Assembly (NCBI GenBank): GCA_033283335.1
Contig: JAWMQP010000002.1
Span: 248,001 to 312,000 of the forward strand
Reading direction: 5' to 3'
From: Pseudomaricurvus sp033283335
GTDB taxonomy: Bacteria; Pseudomonadota; Gammaproteobacteria; Pseudomonadales; Cellvibrionaceae
DNA: 64,000 nucleotides
The translations under genes and the position numbers were made by a program. The notes below the pieces were generated by a model. It had not been told where the DNA came from. It saw only the letters and a program-made list of their open reading frames with translations, and did no database searches. Positions 1 to 7,058 of the stretch are shown piece by piece; positions within the stretch are counted from its first letter, which is position 1, and the number at the start of each line of letters is the position of its first letter.

Positions 1-44
1 ATGGTCTAAGCTGGTTGCAAGTAAGAGTTACAAACCCGTTCAGT

Positions 45-73
45 ATATCGATAACTCTGCACAGATATCGATA
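45..73. promoter_or_regulatory. paired ATATCGATA operator candidate
   Basis: The palindromic 9-mer ATATCGATA occurs at 45-53 and again at 65-73, exactly 20 bp apart (two helical turns), about 100 bp before the first gene. Such phased repeats upstream of a coding start are typical of a dimeric regulator site. No regulator gene lies beside it in the window, so the binding protein is unknown. Confidence 0.4.
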
Positions 74-170
74 GCGACCATACTTTGACAAGTTTAAGAT
101 CGATCAATATTAAGTACTGAGCTGGCGCTTCGGCGATGTCCGATGCTTGCCGGTGAAAAGAGGTGAGAAG

Positions 171-1547
171 ATGAATGCTGTCGTACAAGCGTTGACTGAG
201 TGTTTAGGTGAAAGCGAAATTATCATGGGTGACAAGCTGCAAGAGCGTGCCACCAGTTACTGGAACCCTGCACCGACCCAGGCTCTGATGCTGTTGCGTC
301 CCCGGACTACCGAAGAGGTCAGCGAGATCCTGAAAATCTGCCACGCTCACGATCAGAGTGTCGTCGTGCAGGGTGGCTTGACCGGCATGGTGGAAGGCCA
401 GGTTGCCACTGGGCAGGACGTCATTATTTCTCTGGAGCGCATGAACGCCATTGAAGCCATCGACCCCATCGGTGGAACCGCTACGGTGCAATCCGGTGTG
501 GTGCTGCAAACCTTCCAGGAAAAACTGGAGGAAGATGACCTGCTGTTTCCGCTGGACCTGGGCGCGCGGGGTTCCTGCACCATCGGCGGCAATATTGCCA
601 CCAATGCCGGCGGTATCAACGTGTTGCGCTACGGCATGATGCGCGATCTGGTGCTGGGCCTGGAAGCGGTAATGGCCGATGGCACCATCATCTCATCCAT
701 GAACCGCATGCTGAAAAACAACGCCGGTTACGACCTGAAGCAACTGTTTATCGGTACCGAAGGCACTTTGGGTGTGGTGACTAAGGCTGTGGTGAAAGTT
801 TTCCCGCAGCCGCGCAGTCGGGATTCTGCCATGGTGGCAATGGAGAGCTTCGATCAACTGACTGGCTTTTTAAACATGCTGCGGGTTGAGCTGGCGAGCG
901 AGTTGAGTGCTTTTGAGGTCATGTGGGGCAATTATTTCCACGCGGTAACGGCTCCCGGTTGGCATCGCGCGCCTATGAGTCGCGATTACCCCTATTATGT
1001 GATGCTGGAAACTGAAGGTACCCAACCCGAAGTTGATGAAGCGAAGTTCAACCGGGTAATGGAAGAGGCCTTTGAGGCGGGTTTGATTGTCGATGCGGTT
1101 ATCCCCAAGTCCGAGAGCGAGCGTCGCGCGTTGTGGGATATCCGTGAAAACTTCGAGGCCTTGCTCGAACGCCCACCTTTCTACCTCTACGATGTCAGCC
1201 TGACCATCCCGGATATGCAGACCTATGTGGATCGCCTGACAGAGAACTTGAAAGCGCGTTGGCCGAACAGCGAATGTATTGTCCTGGGACACATCGCCGA
1301 CGGCAACCTGCACCTGTTTGTACGTCCTGGCGAGCAGGGAGATTGGCATTATGACTGCGACAGCATTGTTTACCCACTGTTGCAGGAGTTTGGTGGCTCT
1401 GTTTCGGCTGAGCACGGCATCGGCATTGAAAAGCTCGACTGGCTTGGATACAGCCGTACCGAGGCTGAAATTGCCCTGATGAAACAACTGAAGCAAAGCC
1501 TGGATCCGAAGGGTATTCTCAACAACGGTCGCGTAGTGCGCGCCTGA
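171..1547 (+). CDS. FAD-binding oxidase/dehydrogenase (GlcD / D-lactate dehydrogenase type)
   Basis: A 458-residue flavoprotein of the FAD_binding_4 (PCMH) plus FAD-oxidase C family, which oxidises 2-hydroxy acids such as D-lactate, glycolate or D-2-hydroxyglutarate. The N-terminal half has the PP-type FAD loop (VVQGGLTGMVEG) and the glycine-rich stretch around GARGSCTIGGNIATNAGG; the C-terminal half ends with the family hallmark GHIADGNLHLF and SAEHGIGIEKL motifs, whose histidines bind metal or substrate in homologues. The ATG at 171 is preferred because AGAGGTGAG lies just upstream; an in-frame TTG at 147 would add eight residues. The substrate cannot be told from the sequence. It stands alone, followed by a terminator shared with the convergent gene. 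Confidence 0.9.
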   Translation: MNAVVQALTECLGESEIIMGDKLQERATSYWNPAPTQALMLLRPRTTEEVSEILKICHAHDQSVVVQGGLTGMVEGQVATGQDVIISLERMNAIEAIDPIGGTATVQSGVVLQTFQEKLEEDDLLFPLDLGARGSCTIGGNIATNAGGINVLRYGMMRDLVLGLEAVMADGTIISSMNRMLKNNAGYDLKQLFIGTEGTLGVVTKAVVKVFPQPRSRDSAMVAMESFDQLTGFLNMLRVELASELSAFEVMWGNYFHAVTAPGWHRAPMSRDYPYYVMLETEGTQPEVDEAKFNRVMEEAFEAGLIVDAVIPKSESERRALWDIRENFEALLERPPFYLYDVSLTIPDMQTYVDRLTENLKARWPNSECIVLGHIADGNLHLFVRPGEQGDWHYDCDSIVYPLLQEFGGSVSAEHGIGIEKLDWLGYSRTEAEIALMKQLKQSLDPKGILNNGRVVRA

Positions 1548-1567
1548 CGTTTCAGCTGCAGTTGTCA

Positions 1568-1604
1568 AACCAGCCTCGGCGTCCGCGTCGTGGCTGGTTC
1601 TCTT
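1568..1604. terminator. bidirectional terminator
   Basis: AACCAGCC (1568-1575) pairs with GGCTGGTT (1592-1599), followed by a pyrimidine-rich CTCTTCTTT on the plus strand and TTTGACAA on the minus strand. It sits between two convergent genes. Confidence 0.65.
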
Positions 1605-1615
1605 CTTTATTGACT

Positions 1616-2917
1616 CTAGACGTCAGGCTGGTGTTGCAGCCAGTCGTCCAGCATTTCCCCAAACCGATAGCGCCTCCACAGATTGAGAAAGTTGGTGAAC
1701 ATGTGCAGTTGTGTGCGTGCGGTTTCGTTGTGCTCAAACTCCTGGGAAAATCGACTTTGCACTTGCTCGAGATTCGGTATCTCCGCCTGAATTAGTGCGG
1801 GTGCATCCATCAGCCAGGCCAGGCCCATCATGGCCACCGACAGTAATAGATGCTGTCGCAAGTCGTCGACGTTTATTTTCGAACCGCCACTGGCGCGCAA
1901 CTGCAGGGTAAACAGTTGCAGCAAATCCTGCAGGTGATCATCCCAGATGTCGAGTTCAGCAGCACTCAGCGAGCCCCAAAGGGCGAGCCCCATATTCATC
2001 TGCCCGACACTGCCCCAATCCATCAGGCCGCAGTTCAACTGGTTGGTAGTGTCACGCCAGAACCAGGCGTTATCGAGATTGGCATTCCAGTGCATCAGCG
2101 CAATCATGGGCGAGTCGTCCAGCAAAAATGCCTTGATGGACGCTTCATATTGCAAAAAACGCGGAATGTCGATGGCCAGCTGTTGAATAAATTCTGGACT
2201 GCGTAAATGGTCGGGCATTAACTGCGGATGCCTGTGGGCAAATTCTGCGTAGCGCTGCAGCCTTGAGAGCAATTTATCAGTAGTGTAGCGAATGGGTTGA
2301 TGCAGCGATTGCGTGTCGACTTGATAGGGAAACAGCTGCTGCAGGCGCTCGTCCAACAGTCCCGCCTGTTGGGTGCCGGCCAAAGTGGCCAGCGATCGAA
2401 AAATGGTCTGGTAGTGTTCCAATGCGTTTGGTAACAGATAATCCAGGCACTTTTCATACAGCGGTTCAAGACCGTTTTCCCCAAACTCGACTTGCTGGGT
2501 GATGAGAATGCCGGTACCGGAAGCCAGCTGATAATCCGCAAAATAGCAGGCCGGCACAGCGATGGGAAACGCCGGGTGATGGGACAGCAAACCCAGTCGC
2601 ACTTCCGCTGCCAATTGATCCTTGAGACGGTCGCGAATGGGATCGTCGAAATCCCTGGAAAACTTCACAAATAAATGCCGGTGCAGGTGTGGGCTGGGCA
2701 GGGCGTAGTCGACGGTTAAAAACAGTTTGCGACCGGTGCTGCCGCCGCCACATTCACTCACGTGGTGAATATCGGTAATGTGGTTGTCCGGCGCCAGTAC
2801 GCCTTCATGGTGCAAGGCTCGAGTCAAAAAAGCCGTTCCGCCTTCCAGTAAGGCCTGAGGATGGGAAGGGATGGCAAGCCCAGAGCTGTCTCCAATGACC
2901 CAGTTGTCTATTTGCAT
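1616..2917 (-). CDS. phosphotransferase (APH/ecdysteroid-kinase-like) family protein
   Basis: About 433 residues with an aminoglycoside-phosphotransferase-like fold of unknown substrate. Visible kinase landmarks are a nucleotide-loop-like segment ECGGGSTGRK, a beta strand LFVKFSRDF holding a candidate ATP-binding lysine, the catalytic loop MHWNANLDNAW (the usual H-G-D replaced by H-W-N), and the metal-binding LMDWGS in place of DFG. The HWNANLDN variant occurs in ecdysteroid-kinase and CHK-like proteins often found beside lipid or steroid catabolic genes, so activity needs testing. A GTG at 2953 would extend it by 12 residues; neither start has a clear ribosome site. It converges on the FAD oxidase and is separate from the MFS gene behind it. 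Confidence 0.7.
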   Translation of the reverse strand: MQIDNWVIGDSSGLAIPSHPQALLEGGTAFLTRALHHEGVLAPDNHITDIHHVSECGGGSTGRKLFLTVDYALPSPHLHRHLFVKFSRDFDDPIRDRLKDQLAAEVRLGLLSHHPAFPIAVPACYFADYQLASGTGILITQQVEFGENGLEPLYEKCLDYLLPNALEHYQTIFRSLATLAGTQQAGLLDERLQQLFPYQVDTQSLHQPIRYTTDKLLSRLQRYAEFAHRHPQLMPDHLRSPEFIQQLAIDIPRFLQYEASIKAFLLDDSPMIALMHWNANLDNAWFWRDTTNQLNCGLMDWGSVGQMNMGLALWGSLSAAELDIWDDHLQDLLQLFTLQLRASGGSKINVDDLRQHLLLSVAMMGLAWLMDAPALIQAEIPNLEQVQSRFSQEFEHNETARTQLHMFTNFLNLWRRYRFGEMLDDWLQHQPDV

Positions 2918-3107
2918 GCTTGGGATCCGAAAAGGGGTTTCACTAACGCGCACCTGTGGTTGGGCAGAGGGACTTATTGTATGTCAGCTGGGTACGACGG
3001 TTGTCTTTGAACGGAAGTTTCTCTTGACGAGAAGCGCACAAAGCGGCCGATAACGCCGTTTTGTGTAGTCAAAAAAATAGCGACCCTTTAATCTCAGTCT
3101 GGCGTAC

Positions 3108-3126
3108 AAAGGTCACTCAGGTGACC
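3108..3126 (-). terminator. terminator of the MFS gene
   Basis: On the minus strand GGTCAC-CTGA-GTGACC is followed by TTTG, about 25 bp after the MFS stop codon. The stem is perfect but short (6 bp) and the T-run is weak. Confidence 0.4.
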
Positions 3127-3149
3127 GTCTCATTTCTCTGCCTAATGTT

Positions 3150-4535
3150 TCAGGCGGGATGCGTTCCCGCCTGTTTTTTTAACTCCACGGTTTCTTCTAC
3201 CCCATACGATGCTTCCATGTCCTGCATGGCCGAGCGCATGGGTTTGCAACCCAGTGTCAGGAGCAGGGCGGCCAGCGGACAGCAGATCCCAATGGTGACG
3301 GCCAGGGCCGTGCCGAGAGAACCGTTGAACAGATTGTCGGACAGGGCTGCGACCACAATGGGACCAGCGGCATTGCCGATCAAACCACCGGTTACCGCAA
3401 AAAACGCAATGCCAACACCACGCAATTCATTGGGGGTGACCAGATTTAATGCGGCACTGGAGCAGGCTGGCAGGGGGGCAACCAGCATCAAAAACAGACC
3501 GATGCCGGACAAAAACAACCAGGGGTTATCGCTGGTGGTTGCAACTATCCCAAGCGGCACACTGACGACCAGGCTAATGGCGTACCAACGTAGCTGGGCG
3601 TCGCGAAAGCCGCGGCGGTACATGGCGTCCATTAACAATCCGCCCAGCAGTTTGCCGGAAATCCCGGCAATTACCAGGGCCACACCGAGAGATATCCCAA
3701 TTTCACCGGCGCTCCAACCAAAGGTACGTCCCATGTGAGCCGGGTACCACATAGCGCCACTGCCGAGCACCACAGAGGCAATGGCAAAACCCGAATAGTG
3801 GCACAGGAAAAATCGCCAGCGGGGTTTCATAAACACCAGCAGGTCCCGATAGGAGTGCAACAGATTGGCGCTGGATGTTGTTGTCAGGGCTTGACGACGG
3901 TCGCGACGGACCGGTTCTGGCACGGTAAAAATGACCAGCGACAACAGGGCGCCGGGAATACCGACAATCAGAAACACGGTTTGCCAGCTGCGCAGTTCGC
4001 CCACCAGCGGCAGGACAATGGCTTCGGTATTGGACACCCAGTCGACAATCAGGCCGCCGAACAGGTAGGCCATGCCGGAACCCAGGGTGGCACCGATGGA
4101 GTAAACCGCCATGGCCGATGTCAGCCGGTCGCGGGGGAAAAGGTCGGCGAGCATGGAGGTGGCATTGGGGTTCAGGCCGGCTTCGCCAGCACCCACGCCG
4201 ACCCGGCCCAGCAACAGCTGGAAAAAGTTTTGTGCCAAACCGCAGGCCGCCGTGGCCAGCGACCAGGTGGTGACGCAAATAAAAATGATTCTGCGTCGGT
4301 TAAAGCGGTCAGCCAGCACGCCCGCCAACAAACCAAATACAGAATAGGTAATGGCAAAGGCCAGACCCTGCAGCATACCGAATTGCACATCGGTCAAATC
4401 CAGGTCCCGCTTGATGGGATCCACCAGCAACGCAATGATGAAACGATCCAGAATCGACAGCCAGTAAAGAAACGACAGAATCAGCGTGGCTCGCCAGGCA
4501 ACCGAGGCGGAAGGGTAGGGAGCGGATTGCGGCAT
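3150..4535 (-). CDS. major facilitator superfamily transporter (spinster-like)
   Basis: A 461-residue inner-membrane transporter with twelve predicted membrane helices. The first helix pair carries LILSFLYWLSILDRFIIALL and the loop 2-3 signature GVLADRFNRRR matches the conserved MFS G-x-x-x-D-R-x-x-R-R motif. The overall pattern, including FDL-type segment QFGMLQGLAFAITYSVFGLLAG, resembles the spinster-like/hexuronate-type MFS proteins common near catabolic clusters. The ATG at 4535 follows AAGGATGAG. It ends inside an orphan hairpin. The upstream TetR gene runs the same way with a 100-bp gap, so the two could be co-transcribed. Substrate unknown. Confidence 0.88.
   Translation of the reverse strand: MPQSAPYPSASVAWRATLILSFLYWLSILDRFIIALLVDPIKRDLDLTDVQFGMLQGLAFAITYSVFGLLAGVLADRFNRRRIIFICVTTWSLATAACGLAQNFFQLLLGRVGVGAGEAGLNPNATSMLADLFPRDRLTSAMAVYSIGATLGSGMAYLFGGLIVDWVSNTEAIVLPLVGELRSWQTVFLIVGIPGALLSLVIFTVPEPVRRDRRQALTTTSSANLLHSYRDLLVFMKPRWRFFLCHYSGFAIASVVLGSGAMWYPAHMGRTFGWSAGEIGISLGVALVIAGISGKLLGGLLMDAMYRRGFRDAQLRWYAISLVVSVPLGIVATTSDNPWLFLSGIGLFLMLVAPLPACSSAALNLVTPNELRGVGIAFFAVTGGLIGNAAGPIVVAALSDNLFNGSLGTALAVTIGICCPLAALLLTLGCKPMRSAMQDMEASYGVEETVELKKQAGTHPA
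3151..3180 (+). terminator. orphan plus-strand intrinsic terminator
   Basis: CAGGCGGGA (3151-3159) pairs with TCCCGCCTG (3165-3173) and runs straight into a seven-base T tract on the plus strand. It overlaps the last codons of the minus-strand MFS gene, and no plus-strand gene precedes it, so it would stop antisense or unannotated plus-strand transcription entering the MFS gene. Confidence 0.6.
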
Positions 4536-4635
4536 ATCTCATCCTTATTGGTGTTATGCCGGTACTTTAACAGCTATCGTCAATAATTGTACATTGGTGT
4601 TGAGTTGTCCTGCGGCAGGCTTAACGGGCTGGCCG

Positions 4636-5223
4636 TCATTCAGGTTTATAGTTGTCGATCAACAGCTGAATCATACGGCTGATCACGCCAGAGGCCTGCT
4701 CGGAAGAAAAATCCCAGGCCGCCAGCAAGCGCTCATAGGACGGCAGGTCCCACAGGATATCGAGCATGGCAGCCAGGTGTTTTTGGTCTTGCTCGCCCCA
4801 GTCCGGTTTGGCGCGTACGACAGCGGATAGCAAGGCCTCACGCCGCAGCTGGTCCATGGATGCCAGGGTGGGGTCTTCCACCAGCGCGGGGGGCGCCTTG
4901 ACCGCCGCCATGTAGGCAAAAATACGTTCGGCAACGTCGCTAAAGTTATCCAGTTCCAGCTTGGAAATATCAACACCGGATTCGCTCACCATCCGTTCCA
5001 TCACCGCATCGCGCAATTCCCGTTCCGAGGAAAAATGACGGTAGACGGTACGCTCGCTGATGCCGGCGTGCTTCCCCACTGCCCGAAAGGTGAGGTTTTT
5101 CCAATCCCAGTCAGGAATTTCCTGCACCAATTCCACCCCGGCCTGTATCAGGCGCTGGCGGGTTTCCGCCATCTGTTGTTCCCGCAGTGGGCTGTTATAG
5201 CGGCGGCGTTTGGTTTCTGTCAT
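4636..5223 (-). CDS. TetR/AcrR family transcriptional regulator
   Basis: A 195-residue one-component regulator. Residues 10-60 form the TetR helix-turn-helix: RQRLIQAGVELVQE, then LTFRAVGKHAGISERTVYRHFSSERELRDAV, with the conserved recognition helix ERTVYRHF. The remaining helices form the ligand pocket. It is transcribed away from the P450 gene, with about 195 bp between the two starts holding several repeats described separately; repression of the P450 and of itself is the obvious hypothesis. Start ATG at 5223 with AGGAAG upstream. Confidence 0.9.
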   Translation of the reverse strand: MTETKRRRYNSPLREQQMAETRQRLIQAGVELVQEIPDWDWKNLTFRAVGKHAGISERTVYRHFSSERELRDAVMERMVSESGVDISKLELDNFSDVAERIFAYMAAVKAPPALVEDPTLASMDQLRREALLSAVVRAKPDWGEQDQKHLAAMLDILWDLPSYERLLAAWDFSSEQASGVISRMIQLLIDNYKPE

Positions 5224-5260
5224 TTAATACAACTTCCTGTTCTGTGTGTGCCAACTGTCA

Positions 5261-5359
5261 GGTCATCCGGGTATCTGGTCATCCGGGCGCGATTGGCAAG
5301 CCAGTCCAGAGCAGGTGGCTGGCTTGCCAAGGTTTTAAATTGGTGTCATGATTGTGACA
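5261..5359. promoter_or_regulatory. TetR-P450 divergent control region with repeats
   Basis: Three elements lie between the divergent starts. GGTCATCCGGG is repeated directly at 5261-5271 and 5277-5287. TTGGCAAGCCAG (5293-5304) and CTGGCTTGCCAA (5319-5330) are a perfect 12-bp inverted repeat, each arm itself containing the small palindrome TGGC-N2-GCCA. TGTCA-N6-TGACA occupies 5344-5359 close to the P450 start. Any of these could be the operator of the TetR protein; the large inverted repeat is the best candidate. Confidence 0.5.
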
Positions 5360-5417
5360 TCAATAAGTTGGTAGGGCAATTTTCATAACGATAATGCATC
5401 CCAGAGAGGGCAGCCTT

Positions 5418-6986
5418 ATGAGCAACAGCGCGGTTTATTACGACCCGTATTCCAGAGATATCGTCAAGCAGCCGTACCCGGTCTATCGGGGTTTGCGAGA
5501 GCAGGCACCACTCTATTACAACGAACAGTACGATTTTTATGCCCTCAGCCGTTACCACGATGTGCGAGAGGGTTTGAGAGATCACAAGACGTTTATCTCC
5601 AGTCATGGCGGTATTCTGGAAATGATCCAGCAAAAAATCACCATGCCACCCGGGACCTTTATTTTTGAAGATCCCCCTCGTCATACCATGTACCGGCAGA
5701 TTGTTCAGCGAATTTTTACCCCTAAACGCATGCGCGGCCTTGAGCCCATGGTGCGACAGCTGGCGGCACAGGTGCTGGATCCGCTGGCCAGCCGTGACGA
5801 ATTCGATGTGATCAATGAAGTGGGGCGCCAGGTTCCCATGCGAGTGATTGGCATGTTGATGGGGATCCCTGAATCCGAACTGCAAACCGTGCGCGAGATT
5901 ACCGATTCGAAAATGCGTACAGAAGAAGGGCAGGCGATTCAATACGATGGCGAGTTGAATCTCGAGCAAAGTTTTGGCGATTACATTGACTGGCGCAGCA
6001 AAAATCTCGGTGATGATGTCACCTCAGAATTGCTGGGTGTCGAGTTTACCGATGAGACGGGCGCGCAACGAAAGTTGACCCGCGATGAACTGATTACCTT
6101 TTTTAATGTTCTGGCCGGTGCCGGTAACGAAACCACCAACCGCCTGATTGGCTGGGTGGCGAAAACGCTGGCAGAGTACCCTGAGCAGCGGCGGCAGTTG
6201 GTGGCCGATCCCTCGCTGATTCCCGATGCCATTGAAGAGGTATTGCGGTTGGAACCGCCCGGTCCACATGTAGCCCGCTACGTTACTGAAGATGTGGAAT
6301 ACTACGGTCAAACCGTACCGGCGGGTAGCGCCATCTTGTTTCTGGTGGGTTCGGCCAACCACGATGAATCAATTTTTGAAGATCCGGACACCTTCAATAT
6401 TCATCGCAAGAATTCACTGCCGCACGTAACCTTTGGTTATGGTATTCATACCTGTGTGGGTAATGTTTTGGCGCGCTTGGAAGGGCGCGTGGTGTTCGAA
6501 GAGTGGTTGAAACGCATCCCCGAATGGGACGTGGATATGAGCAATGCCAACCTGCTGTCGACTTCTACAGTGCGCGGCTGGGATACCTTGCCCGCCTATG
6601 TCAATGCCCGCGGTGCCCAGAAAATCAAACAGCGAGTGGCCGAACAGCAACAGGCGGAGCAGGCCCTGTCGAGTAATGCCCCGCAGTCCATTGAGGGGGC
6701 CTGGTCGGTGACTGTGAAAGGTCCTACCGGTGCAATGGATTCCACCTTGGAGCTGACAACCGGCAGTGAAGGTTTGGGGGGTACACAAACCGGAGATGGC
6801 ACCTCGACGGACATTCAGGAAATCCACTACGAACCGGAAACCGGCAAGGTTCAGTGGATCAACAAAATCAGCAAGCCCATGAAAATGACGCTGACATTTA
6901 ATGGTTCAGTTGAAGGCAATCGAATGTCAGGCAAAGTCAAAGCCGGCTTTATGGGGTCTTTCCCGTTTACGGGGGAAAAGCTGTAA
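5418..6986 (+). CDS. cytochrome P450 with C-terminal lipocalin-like extension
   Basis: A 522-residue soluble bacterial P450. The I-helix motif LAGAGNETTN has the acid-alcohol pair at E238/T239, the K-helix EVLR covers E274 to R277, and the heme loop FGYGIHTCVG places the cysteine ligand at C346. A normal bacterial P450 would end near residue 405; here about 110 further residues follow a glutamine-rich linker (residues 393-412) and read as a beta-rich domain with a repeated strand pattern (IEGAWSVTV, TLELTTG, VQWINKI, MTLTFNGSVEG, GSFPFTGEK) like small calycin/lipocalin-type modules. The ATG at 5418 follows AGAGAGGG and is preferred to the ATG at 5394. Electrons must come from a ferredoxin and reductase encoded elsewhere. 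The PQQ dehydrogenase follows by about 70 bp. Confidence 0.92.
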   Translation: MSNSAVYYDPYSRDIVKQPYPVYRGLREQAPLYYNEQYDFYALSRYHDVREGLRDHKTFISSHGGILEMIQQKITMPPGTFIFEDPPRHTMYRQIVQRIFTPKRMRGLEPMVRQLAAQVLDPLASRDEFDVINEVGRQVPMRVIGMLMGIPESELQTVREITDSKMRTEEGQAIQYDGELNLEQSFGDYIDWRSKNLGDDVTSELLGVEFTDETGAQRKLTRDELITFFNVLAGAGNETTNRLIGWVAKTLAEYPEQRRQLVADPSLIPDAIEEVLRLEPPGPHVARYVTEDVEYYGQTVPAGSAILFLVGSANHDESIFEDPDTFNIHRKNSLPHVTFGYGIHTCVGNVLARLEGRVVFEEWLKRIPEWDVDMSNANLLSTSTVRGWDTLPAYVNARGAQKIKQRVAEQQQAEQALSSNAPQSIEGAWSVTVKGPTGAMDSTLELTTGSEGLGGTQTGDGTSTDIQEIHYEPETGKVQWINKISKPMKMTLTFNGSVEGNRMSGKVKAGFMGSFPFTGEKL

Positions 6987-7058
6987 AGCTACAGGCCACG
7001 CCTAAAAAACACATCTAAAGACACTGGAAGGCTGTTTTCACTTTAATAAGGAAAGAAG

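Noticed and set aside
4562..4635. GGTGTTG sequence as a further member of the CAACNNTGTTG operator set.
   Set aside because: Only a half-site (TTGGTGTTGAG) is present and the other arm is missing, so it is not a palindrome.
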